Positions 26,458 through 34,026 of a DNA stretch of 64,000 nucleotides are shown in pieces. The notes below the pieces were generated by a model. It made no database searches, was not told where the DNA came from, and saw only the letters and a program-made list of their open reading frames with translations. Made by a program: the position numbers and the translations under genes. The DNA comes from Bacillota bacterium (GTDB lineage Bacteria; Bacillota; Clostridia; Lachnospirales; Lachnospiraceae), in NCBI GenBank assembly GCA_023395555.1, contig JAEWYQ010000073.1:124001-188000 (forward strand), given 5' to 3'. The first letter of the stretch is position 1. Each line of letters starts with the position of its first letter.

Positions 26458-27390
26458 TCAGGATTCAATCTTTGATACCCTTTTGCCAATGATCAGGTAT
26501 ACTATTAAAAGGATTACAACAATTACAAGGAAGTAAATCCATGCCATCGCGGCGCTGACGCCGAATTTCATGCTCTTGTCAAAGCCCATTCTCTGAATTG
26601 CCGCCATCATCTGGTTCTCGCCCGAGGACGTACCGTAGGAGGTAAAGGAATCGATGATCGTATAAACAATATTCAGGAATATCACCGGTGAGATTCTGGG
26701 GACTGTGATCTTCCAGAAGATATCCCATCGGCTTGCCCCCTCAATCTCCGCGGCTTCGTAGGAATCGGAGGGGATCTTCTGCAGCCCGCTTAAGAACAGC
26801 AGAATCTGCACACCGGATTTGGTGGCCTGGGCGAATATACTGTCCGCAATTCCTGTGATCCCCGATACCAGGGACGGGCTCAATCCCCCCTGGAGAAGGA
26901 TGGTCCTCAGTCCCGCGCTCTGGAACAGGAAGGCATTGGTGGAGGAAGCGGTGCCGCCGCTGCCCACCGCACTTGACATCATGGTATATACTACACCGCT
27001 GGTCAGGATAATCGGAAGGAAGAAGACCGCACGATAGAAGGTTCTTCCCCTGAATTCCTGGTTTAACAGGGTGGCTATGAACAGGCTGAGCATGGTTATA
27101 ATCACCACCTCCGTCAGCATGTTCCGCACGGCTTCCGTCAGCATCGGTATATAGGTCGTATGTTCAAAGAACAAATAGTGATAGTTATCCAGGCCGATAA
27201 ACCGGGGCGTAAGTCCCTGGGCCTGCATGGTTACATCGTTAAAGGTAAACCAAAAGGATTCCAGGAAGGGTTTCAAAAAGAAAAACAAGAATCCTATGAC
27301 CCAGGGGAATACAAACAGATAGCCCGCTCTTCCCTGTTTCCTGCTAAGAGATGTCCTTCTTCTTTTTTTTGTTATTGCCTTTGCCTTCAT
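26458..27390 (-). CDS. Sugar ABC transporter permease (MalF-type)
   Basis: The 310-residue protein has six predicted membrane segments, starting with YLFVFPWVIGFLFFFLKP, and the EAA loop YEAAEIEGASRWDIFWKITVP. It forms the heterodimeric channel with the next gene product. An unusually long extracytoplasmic loop between about residues 140 and 180 (AVGSGGTASSTNAFLF) is similar to that in other permeases next to DUF5696 genes, as I recall. TGGAG precedes the ATG; the gap to the upstream DUF5696 gene is 62 bp. Confidence 0.92.
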   Translation of the reverse strand: MKAKAITKKRRRTSLSRKQGRAGYLFVFPWVIGFLFFFLKPFLESFWFTFNDVTMQAQGLTPRFIGLDNYHYLFFEHTTYIPMLTEAVRNMLTEVVIITMLSLFIATLLNQEFRGRTFYRAVFFLPIILTSGVVYTMMSSAVGSGGTASSTNAFLFQSAGLRTILLQGGLSPSLVSGITGIADSIFAQATKSGVQILLFLSGLQKIPSDSYEAAEIEGASRWDIFWKITVPRISPVIFLNIVYTIIDSFTSYGTSSGENQMMAAIQRMGFDKSMKFGVSAAMAWIYFLVIVVILLIVYLIIGKRVSKIES

Positions 27391-27452
27391 AATCGCTCCA
27401 TTCTGCTGACCGCCAACCCAGGGGTTTTCTTATGAGATCAGCTTCTCCTGCT

Positions 27453-29726
27453 TCATTTCTTTAAGATCAGATAGTCCTTCCCGCCGACCTGGACGCCCTC
27501 TGCCGTGACGGAATTGCTGTTATAATTAACAATGATACGGATCTCTTTGCCGTAGACCGTCTCGGTCACTCCCTCCTGCAAAATCCTATGGGAGGTAATG
27601 GGCAGGGTTACGGTATCCTTCAGTACACTGTTAATCTCCTGGTACTCCGCTGCCGCAGAAGCAATCCACTTGCTATAGTCCGCACTGAACAGCTCATCCG
27701 TTCTGGAGCCCACCAGCTCCTCCGGATTGCGGGCCACCCAGGAGTACATGGGCGCCGCGCCGTATTCCAGGCATTTCAGCAGCATATCCTCCGGATTGCT
27801 GGAAAGGTTCGCCGCTCCCAGGGAATAGTTTGCATAGCCGTGAAATACCATCTGATAAAAGGGAATGCTCACATCCTCGACGTCAAAACCGCTGCATTTT
27901 ACCGGGGTGTTTAATATATGGTCCGCATACACGGCCGCATATTCATTGGCTCCCGACAGCATGATATGCTCTGTCCGGCCCGAGGCTTCCTCCAGGATAC
28001 CGGCTGCAATCCCGGGAACCCGGCTGCGGCTGGTGCCATTGGTGGAAAGCTCTGAATAAGCCATGGTTCCTATGGATTCAAAGGCGACATTGGAAAATCC
28101 TTTTTCCTCAAAACTGTTCAAAAACTTGTCAAAGTATTCTGCCCATTTTCTCGGCTTAATTAAATACCAGGGCTTATATCTTGAATCCTGGAGAGCCGAA
28201 TCGAGGGAAAATTTATACTGTGCCTGGGGAGTGTTAGCCACCGAACTCAGCACATCGTTATATTTGGATACCCCTTTGCCCGTCTTATAGACATTCATCA
28301 GCTCGGCGGCAAGGTACATGGAACCGCCGCTGCTGTTCAGCTTTTCTTCCAGCTGCTTCAGGCTCCCAACGCTTCCCAGCTTCTTCTCCAGCCTGGCATT
28401 GGTCTGAATGGTCTTATAGTATCCGTCCTTCATCCAGTAATTATATTTCAGGACGATATTCCCTATCCCGGAGCTGTTTAATTCCTCTACCATCGCCTCC
28501 GCATCCTCTATCTTGGTCATGGGGATCAGAGTGTCCCTGGGTATGCCCAAAAAGGATTTGGTCTTGCGGATATATCCGTAAAGATCCAGATAGAAGGGAA
28601 TGTCACCCTCCTGTGTTCTGGCGGTCAGCCCCGTTGTCTCCAGAAGATGCTCCCGGTAGACCTGGGCCATATGGCTGTACTCGGAATTCCCTTTCTCCAG
28701 GAAGCGGTACAGAACCTTGAAATTAGCTTCCGTGTCCGGCTTCTTTTCCGCAATCGCCGCTGTTTTCTCGTCCATTTCCTTCTGCATCAGGCGTACGGTT
28801 CCCACGGAACGGTAGTCATATGTGCTCCAAATATTATTGTAGCTGGTATAGATGCCTGCGGATCTGGCCTTAACCGTGCCTTTGGCCGCACCGTCGGTCA
28901 GAATAGCCAGGAAGCCGTCTTCATTGCATTTCTCCCCGAACACGGGCAGATATACATTCTCTGTCAGGGTAAAGGAGGCGGTAATCGCTGTGGCGGCGCT
29001 TAAAAGCCGGTCATTCAGCCCGTTGTCAAAGCCGTACAGACTCATGGAGAATTCCTTTGCCGTTCCCTTGCCGTTATTAAAATAAATCAATGCTCCGCTT
29101 CCGTCCGGTACCAGCAGATAACCTTCGTCTTCGCTTGTGCCTGCTCCGAAGAAAGGAAGCAGCTCGATATTGGTTAATTTATTAGTGCCTGTCTCCTGCA
29201 CGCCTGCGGTCAGAATCTCCGCCGCCAGGTCTGTGTCCGTAAGAGAATACCGAACCGGAACAATTAGTTCCTCTTTTACGAAGTCATATTTAAAAATAAT
29301 GCTGTCCCCATCGATACGGTACGTAAGCCCTGATTTTGATACCGCGCCCAGATAGCTGCTCACATTCATTACCACACCCGTATCCGTGGTGTAGGTCAGC
29401 AGAACCTGGGAAAACAGGGCCGCTTTATGGAACCCGCCGGCCAGGGTATCGCTTTCCTTATCCAGCGGATTGGAATACCAAGTCTTGCCGCTTCTCTTAT
29501 CTAAGACCGCAATCTCGCCGTTTTTCAGATTTGCCGAAAGCTGCAGGTTGCCATTCTCCGCTATGGTCCGGAGCTCATCCGCGATTCCGGCCGCAAAGCC
29601 GGCCATAAGCTCCGTCTGCTCCGCCGAAGCAGGCTCCGGCACTGTCTCTTCCCGCGCGCATGCTGTTAACAGAACAAGGATCAGCAATAACGCTGCCATA
29701 CCTGGCAATACAATTTTTTTCTTCAT
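27453..29726 (-). CDS. DUF5696 domain lipoprotein
   Basis: The 757-residue protein has a lipoprotein signal ending LLTACAREE (Cys23). The following region shows the family pattern: a module reading ENGNLQLSANLKNGEIAVLDKRSGKTWYSNP, then YLLVPDGSGALIYFNNGKG, and a TIM-barrel-like second half with PMTKIEDAEAMVEELNSSGIGNIVLKYNYWMKD. DUF5696 proteins occur beside sugar ABC genes in Firmicutes, with no known activity to my knowledge. The barrel-like part suggests an outer-surface glycoside-acting or glycan-binding enzyme; FNNGKGTAKEFSMSLYGFD and AFESIGTMAYSELSTNG are segments to inspect. It sits between two permease pairs, next to YIP1 and NHL/TPR genes. Confidence 0.8.
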   Translation of the reverse strand: MKKKIVLPGMAALLLILVLLTACAREETVPEPASAEQTELMAGFAAGIADELRTIAENGNLQLSANLKNGEIAVLDKRSGKTWYSNPLDKESDTLAGGFHKAALFSQVLLTYTTDTGVVMNVSSYLGAVSKSGLTYRIDGDSIIFKYDFVKEELIVPVRYSLTDTDLAAEILTAGVQETGTNKLTNIELLPFFGAGTSEDEGYLLVPDGSGALIYFNNGKGTAKEFSMSLYGFDNGLNDRLLSAATAITASFTLTENVYLPVFGEKCNEDGFLAILTDGAAKGTVKARSAGIYTSYNNIWSTYDYRSVGTVRLMQKEMDEKTAAIAEKKPDTEANFKVLYRFLEKGNSEYSHMAQVYREHLLETTGLTARTQEGDIPFYLDLYGYIRKTKSFLGIPRDTLIPMTKIEDAEAMVEELNSSGIGNIVLKYNYWMKDGYYKTIQTNARLEKKLGSVGSLKQLEEKLNSSGGSMYLAAELMNVYKTGKGVSKYNDVLSSVANTPQAQYKFSLDSALQDSRYKPWYLIKPRKWAEYFDKFLNSFEEKGFSNVAFESIGTMAYSELSTNGTSRSRVPGIAAGILEEASGRTEHIMLSGANEYAAVYADHILNTPVKCSGFDVEDVSIPFYQMVFHGYANYSLGAANLSSNPEDMLLKCLEYGAAPMYSWVARNPEELVGSRTDELFSADYSKWIASAAAEYQEINSVLKDTVTLPITSHRILQEGVTETVYGKEIRIIVNYNSNSVTAEGVQVGGKDYLILKK

Positions 29727-29766
29727 GCATCCTCACATTCCGCCGCCCTGTGGCGGCTCAAAACCT

Positions 29767-29816
29767 GGAAGAAAGTCAGAATGGATTCCCACTGGAAGCC
29801 ATTCTGGGTTTCTTCC
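29767..29816. repeat. Intergenic hairpin before the DUF5696 gene
   Basis: GGAAGAAA-gt-CAGAATGG (29767-29784) pairs with CCATTCTG-gg-TTTCTTCC (29799-29816) over 16 of 18 positions with a 14-base loop. It lies in the 157-bp gap between the YIP1 and DUF5696 genes. No T-run is present, so transcript stability or partial processing is more likely than termination. Confidence 0.6.
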
Positions 29817-29883
29817 TGCGTGAAACTTAGAAATTCTTAGTCTGCGTATTTTGCAGGCTTAGATTTTCTTTTCACGTTACTCT

Positions 29884-30519
29884 CTATAACCGGAATACGA
29901 CTTCACTAAATATGGTGTAGGCAAATATATACATCTGCTGCATCAGGCTATATCCCAGCAGCATTAGGAACAGCATGATGAACACTCCCACCGCCGTAAG
30001 AAAAAGGTTGACAAAAACCTTTCCTATGGTGATCTGATGGACCTGATAGGACCCAAAGATCAGAAGAAGAAGGCTCCAGGCCAGCCCGATGAAGCGGAGC
30101 ATGATCAGGAAGGGGGACATCTCTGCGGAGACAAAATTGCTGGCCACAATATAGATAAATTCCCATATGGTATATGGCAGGAGGGAATAACAGACCAGGA
30201 TAAAAATATGCCTGAGCTTGCCTTCCGTAAACATTAAGGAGCTGACCGCCCAGTTGGAGATAAACCACAGCACCGTCCCGCCGACACTTACGGCAAAGAT
30301 AGAGAAGATGGATATCCGGTCCGGATTATTCGTGTTGTAGATAAAACCAACCAATACGGCGTCAAATACATTGACCAGGAAGAAAAGAAACAGAATCAGA
30401 AAACAGGTGCGCAGGGAACCTGCATTCTCCCACTTCACCGCATCGAATCCATTGACCGGGTGAAACATGGTGTAATAGCTTTGCCGAAAGCTCTTAGATA
30501 ACCGATTCATGCGATTCAT
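29884..30519 (-). CDS. YIP1-family multi-pass membrane protein
   Basis: The 211-residue protein has five hydrophobic segments (around residues 29-50, 68-92, 100-122, 135-157, 170-200) in the Yip1 arrangement, preceded by a short cytoplasmic FHPVNGFDAVKW motif found in bacterial members. Its start ATG overlaps the stop of the NHL/TPR gene as ATGA, so translation is coupled. YIP1-like proteins in bacteria have no defined role. Because it is translated with a membrane-anchored NHL/TPR protein and precedes the DUF5696 lipoprotein, the three probably form one envelope complex; that is inference. Confidence 0.8.
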   Translation of the reverse strand: MNRMNRLSKSFRQSYYTMFHPVNGFDAVKWENAGSLRTCFLILFLFFLVNVFDAVLVGFIYNTNNPDRISIFSIFAVSVGGTVLWFISNWAVSSLMFTEGKLRHIFILVCYSLLPYTIWEFIYIVASNFVSAEMSPFLIMLRFIGLAWSLLLLIFGSYQVHQITIGKVFVNLFLTAVGVFIMLFLMLLGYSLMQQMYIFAYTIFSEVVFRL

Positions 30520-31967
30520 GCTTTTGCTCCTTTCCCTCTGCCGCGTTTTTTCAGATAATACTTTAATGCCTTCCAGGCTCCATAGACCACCAGGATTGCC
30601 GCGATGACCAGTCCGAAGTTGCTCCTCATTACCTCCAGCGAATACTCCTTATAGGCGGAGGAATAATTGGTGCGGTCATTGGCCAGCTTATAATAACTCA
30701 TGGACACCTTATAGTTCTCCAGCTGGTACCATGCCCTGCCGACGCCGGTGTAGGCCAGAAGGTAATTGGAATTCTGCCGGATTACCTCCTCCCAGGGTTC
30801 AATGCTTTCCTCATAGAGTCCTCTGTTATATAAGGAAATGGCGGTTCTTACCTTTTCACCGAAGCTGGTCAGGCTGAAGCGGGTAATGCTTCTCTTGTCC
30901 GCATCCAGAACATAGAGCCGGTCTCCCACTTCGATGATGGAGGAAGGCAGCTTAAACAGCCCCAGCTGTTCTCCGATGCCTCCGAAGGCAAACATCAATT
31001 GTCCGTTATTATCACTTTGATAGATTCTGCCGGTCTTGGCATCAAGGACGGTAATAATTCCTTCCTCATCCACCGTAATATCCGTGAAGGTTGCATTTTG
31101 ATACCAGACAGGCTTTTTTAAGGTGTTGATATCCACACCCAAAGGGTTTAATTCCACAATCATTTTGCTGTTATTCTCTGAGGCGGCTGCGACAGCGTAG
31201 ATGAAGCCGCTCTCCGCTATATAAATATTGCCGTATTCAATAGGGTTAAAGGATTGCATATTGCTGCTGGCCTTGTCACTTAAGATGGTCTTCCAGAACT
31301 TCATCATAATCCTTTTAAATGTCATTTCCACCTGATTGGCGCCGAAGTATTTGACGAAGGTTCCGTCGGGCCTCAAGTAGATCAATCCCTGGTAAACACC
31401 GACGCTCTGGATATAGATCTTTCCGTTTTCGTCCGCCACTACCTTGCTGGGCTTATACTCCATATTGGCATCAATCAGATTGGATTCCGGTTTTCCATAC
31501 TTGCTTTGTATGACCCCGTCCTGACCGCAGATGATTACTTCTCCGTTGGCCTGGTCCGCAATATAGATGGTGCCTTCCGCTGTTACAAAGATGCCGGTGG
31601 GCTTTTGCAGCGGATAGGCCTCCCCCTGCCACTCCAGCTCATCAATGACTCTGAGCAGGGAAAATTCCTCATCCGTCACCGCAATCCTCTTATTGCCAGT
31701 ATCCACAATATAGATCTCATGCCTTGCCTCACAGTAAAACATATCCTGCGGATCTGCAAAATCACCGATGCCCATAGTCGTTCCCCGGATTGTTTTATCC
31801 GGAAGGTAACCATTGGGTGCAGGAGTGGCATTCCCCCATTTATCATAAGTATAAGTCTGATATGGAACCTCATGGCCGATGCTCTCCGATGCCGACGCAT
31901 AAGCTGCCGGTGTGATGCATCCAATTCCAAGGATCAATACTATGATCACTGCTTTTTTCCAAATCAT
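30516..31967 (-). CDS. Extracytoplasmic NHL beta-propeller / TPR protein with C-terminal anchor
   Basis: The 483-residue protein has a signal peptide (IIVLILGIGCITPAAYASA), then NHL-type blades: DPQDMFYCEARHEIYIVDTGNKRIAV, KPTGIFVTAEGTIYIADQANGEVII, and later LPSSIIEVGDRLYVLDADKRSITRF. Residues about 385-445 are TPR-like (EESIEPWEEVIRQNSNYLLAYTGVGRAWYQLENY). A single membrane helix (NFGLVIAAILVVYGAWKALKYYL) and a basic tail end the protein. The layout is a protein-interaction scaffold outside the membrane. It is followed by YIP1 with a four-base overlap and preceded by a permease gene, so it likely works with the transport complex. Confidence 0.82.
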   Translation of the reverse strand: MIWKKAVIIVLILGIGCITPAAYASASESIGHEVPYQTYTYDKWGNATPAPNGYLPDKTIRGTTMGIGDFADPQDMFYCEARHEIYIVDTGNKRIAVTDEEFSLLRVIDELEWQGEAYPLQKPTGIFVTAEGTIYIADQANGEVIICGQDGVIQSKYGKPESNLIDANMEYKPSKVVADENGKIYIQSVGVYQGLIYLRPDGTFVKYFGANQVEMTFKRIMMKFWKTILSDKASSNMQSFNPIEYGNIYIAESGFIYAVAAASENNSKMIVELNPLGVDINTLKKPVWYQNATFTDITVDEEGIITVLDAKTGRIYQSDNNGQLMFAFGGIGEQLGLFKLPSSIIEVGDRLYVLDADKRSITRFSLTSFGEKVRTAISLYNRGLYEESIEPWEEVIRQNSNYLLAYTGVGRAWYQLENYKVSMSYYKLANDRTNYSSAYKEYSLEVMRSNFGLVIAAILVVYGAWKALKYYLKKRGRGKGAKA

Positions 31968-32006
31968 AATTCCCGTCCCTCTTTCTTTTTATTTGCCGCC
32001 GCTGTC

Positions 32007-32903
32007 CTATCCCTTCAGACCGGTATGGGACATTGTTTCCATTACCGAGGACTGGGAAACAATAAATACAAGAACAGGGGGTATCATCAGTATAACGGCC
32101 ACCGCGGCTCCTGCTCCTGCCCTTGCTATGCCTGCGGAGGATATGGATTGCAGCACCGCGGTCAGGGTTTTCATTTCCTCATTATAGATGTATTGAATAT
32201 CCCCGGTATTCCAAAGGGAATTGAAGGTGAATATCGTCAGGGTCATCCATGCCGGCTTTACCAAAGGCATGATCAAGCGGAAGAAGATCCGGTAATCATT
32301 GGCTCCGTCCACCTTGGCCGCCTCCAGGATTTCATCCGGTATGGTCAGCATAAACTGGCGCATCAGGAACACGCCGAAGCTGCCCGCCAGAATGGGAAGT
32401 ATGATGGACAGGTAGCTGTTCAGAAGCCCCATTCCGCTCATGATGATATAAAGGGGAGTACGGGTTACCTCCGGGCGGAAGAGAATGGCCAGCACCAGTA
32501 TCTGATAATAAAATCCGATCCATTTGGATTTCTTCTTCGCCAGCGGAAAGGCCGCCATGGAAGCGATCAGGATATATAACGCGGTTCCTGCCACCGATAC
32601 AAACAGGCTGTTAAATAAGGACCGTTCAAAGGGCACCCAGGTCTCCTGCGTAATCTCTATCATGTCGATAAAGTTGGCGATTGTGGGATGCTGCACCCAG
32701 AACCTGGGCGGATAAATAAATATCTCGTTCACCGGTTTAAAAGCGGTTACAATGGCATATACAATCGGAAGCAGCATAAAAGCTCCAAGCAGGGCCAATA
32801 TCAGGAAGATCGTTACGGTTCCGCCCACCGAGCGGTTCAAGCTCTTCCTCTTCGGCTTTTTGTACCCCTTCCTTTTTATAAAACCGATTTCTGCTGTGTT
32901 CAT
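32007..32903 (-). CDS. Carbohydrate ABC transporter permease (MalG-type), second set
   Basis: The 298-residue permease has six membrane segments and the EAA loop EILEAAKVDGANDYRIFFRLIMP. The start at 32903 has GGGGAG upstream and leaves a 14-bp gap to the preceding gene; the frame could be extended eight codons but would then overlap that gene. The N-terminal 20 residues are strongly basic (KRKGYKKPKRKSLNRS), a positive-inside signal. It partners the MalF-type permease just upstream and the 984-residue solute-binding protein. Confidence 0.9.
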   Translation of the reverse strand: MNTAEIGFIKRKGYKKPKRKSLNRSVGGTVTIFLILALLGAFMLLPIVYAIVTAFKPVNEIFIYPPRFWVQHPTIANFIDMIEITQETWVPFERSLFNSLFVSVAGTALYILIASMAAFPLAKKKSKWIGFYYQILVLAILFRPEVTRTPLYIIMSGMGLLNSYLSIILPILAGSFGVFLMRQFMLTIPDEILEAAKVDGANDYRIFFRLIMPLVKPAWMTLTIFTFNSLWNTGDIQYIYNEEMKTLTAVLQSISSAGIARAGAGAAVAVILMIPPVLVFIVSQSSVMETMSHTGLKG

Positions 32904-32917
32904 TCCATTTCTCCCCT

Positions 32918-33907
32918 CTATAACCATTTTGACAGTGTCTTATTGATGACATTCCAGAGTATCAGCATTAATGCAAAGAGAAAGACTGCCACTGCCGAGG
33001 CATAGCCCATTTCAAAACGTACCCCGCCGATGTCCAGGATGTGCAGGACCAGGGTATGAGCCGCATAATCCGTGCTGGGGAACCCGGTCAGGTTCATGCT
33101 CTCATAGCCTACGGCAAAGGAGGTGGAGATGGTGATAACGGCACCGAAGAGAAGCTGGGGAACCATCTGGGGCAGGGTGACATACCAAAGCTCTGCAAAA
33201 CGGTTCTTAATGCCGTCTACGGCGGCGGCTTCATACAGGGTGCGGTCCATGGACTGCAGTCCCGCCACAAAGGATAGGAAGCCGGTTCCCATACTCAGCC
33301 AGAGGATTACTACAATTACCACACCCATCATATATTTGGTGTCCGTCAGCCACATGACCGGATCCTTTATGATACCGGTCCGGATCAGCGTGCTGTTGAG
33401 AAAGCCGTAGGAGTCACCGCTGAAGATATAGGTCCATACAAAATATACATTTCCGGCAAGGGAGGGAAGATAAAAGACCAGGGTCAGTACCGTCCGGAGC
33501 CCCCTCCTGAATTCGTTGATCAGCCAGGCCACCATAAAGCTTATTATGTAACTGATGGGTCCGGTAATAATAGCAAAAATCGCTGTATTACGGAGGCTGA
33601 TGAGGAAAACGTCATCATCAAAAAACATTCTGACATAGTTGTCCAGCCCGACAAAGCTGGGGAACTCCACCATATTAAAATAGGTAAAGCTCAGCATAAT
33701 CGCCGACAGGATCGGCAGGATGGTAAATAGAAAGAATAGCAGGGTAAATGGTGCCAGAAATACGGGAGTGCTGTGATTCTGAGCCCAGCCCCATGCTCTT
33801 TTTCCTTTATTCCGAGCCCAGCTCCACACTCCTTTTTCTATATTCCGGCCGCCCTGGATATTCTCCTTACTCCCGTTGCTTCCGGGGTCTTCTATATGCT
33901 TCTTCAT
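32918..33907 (-). CDS. Sugar ABC transporter permease (MalF-type), second set
   Basis: The 329-residue protein has an unusual 50-residue hydrophilic N-terminus (Gly/Asn/Lys-rich, then two Trp-rich short repeats WSWARNKGK and WGWAQNHS) before the first membrane helix APFTLLFFLFTILPILS. The EAA loop is YEAAAVDGIKNRFAELWYVTLP. The start at 33907 has AGGAG upstream; a start seven codons earlier does not. The N-terminal extension is longer than in MalF-type relatives lacking the periplasmic loop and may bind a cytoplasmic partner. Confidence 0.9.
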   Translation of the reverse strand: MKKHIEDPGSNGSKENIQGGRNIEKGVWSWARNKGKRAWGWAQNHSTPVFLAPFTLLFFLFTILPILSAIMLSFTYFNMVEFPSFVGLDNYVRMFFDDDVFLISLRNTAIFAIITGPISYIISFMVAWLINEFRRGLRTVLTLVFYLPSLAGNVYFVWTYIFSGDSYGFLNSTLIRTGIIKDPVMWLTDTKYMMGVVIVVILWLSMGTGFLSFVAGLQSMDRTLYEAAAVDGIKNRFAELWYVTLPQMVPQLLFGAVITISTSFAVGYESMNLTGFPSTDYAAHTLVLHILDIGGVRFEMGYASAVAVFLFALMLILWNVINKTLSKWL

Positions 33908-33991
33908 CCGTCTTCTCCTCTCAATCATGCATCAATATATCGGGCATTCACAATCCGCAAACGGTTTTCGGCCGTTTACTTCTTGCTCATG

Positions 33992-34026
33992 AATATTAAA
34001 AAGCTGTTTTGCAGCTTTTTAATATT
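33992..34026 (-). terminator. Hairpin overlapping the stop codon of the solute-binding gene
   Basis: A perfect 15-bp stem, AATATTAAAAAGCTG paired with CAGCTTTTTAATATT, has a five-base loop. The TAA stop of the solute-binding protein gene lies in the left arm on the minus strand, and the right arm ends in a T-rich run. It can act as a partial terminator that sets more binding protein than permease, a common design in such operons. Confidence 0.65.

Noticed and set aside
33957..33978. AAACGG / CCGTTT hairpin near an AAACGGTTTTC sequence as an operator
   Set aside because: It lies between binding-protein and permease genes of the same unit, not behind a promoter; better read as part of the gap structure.
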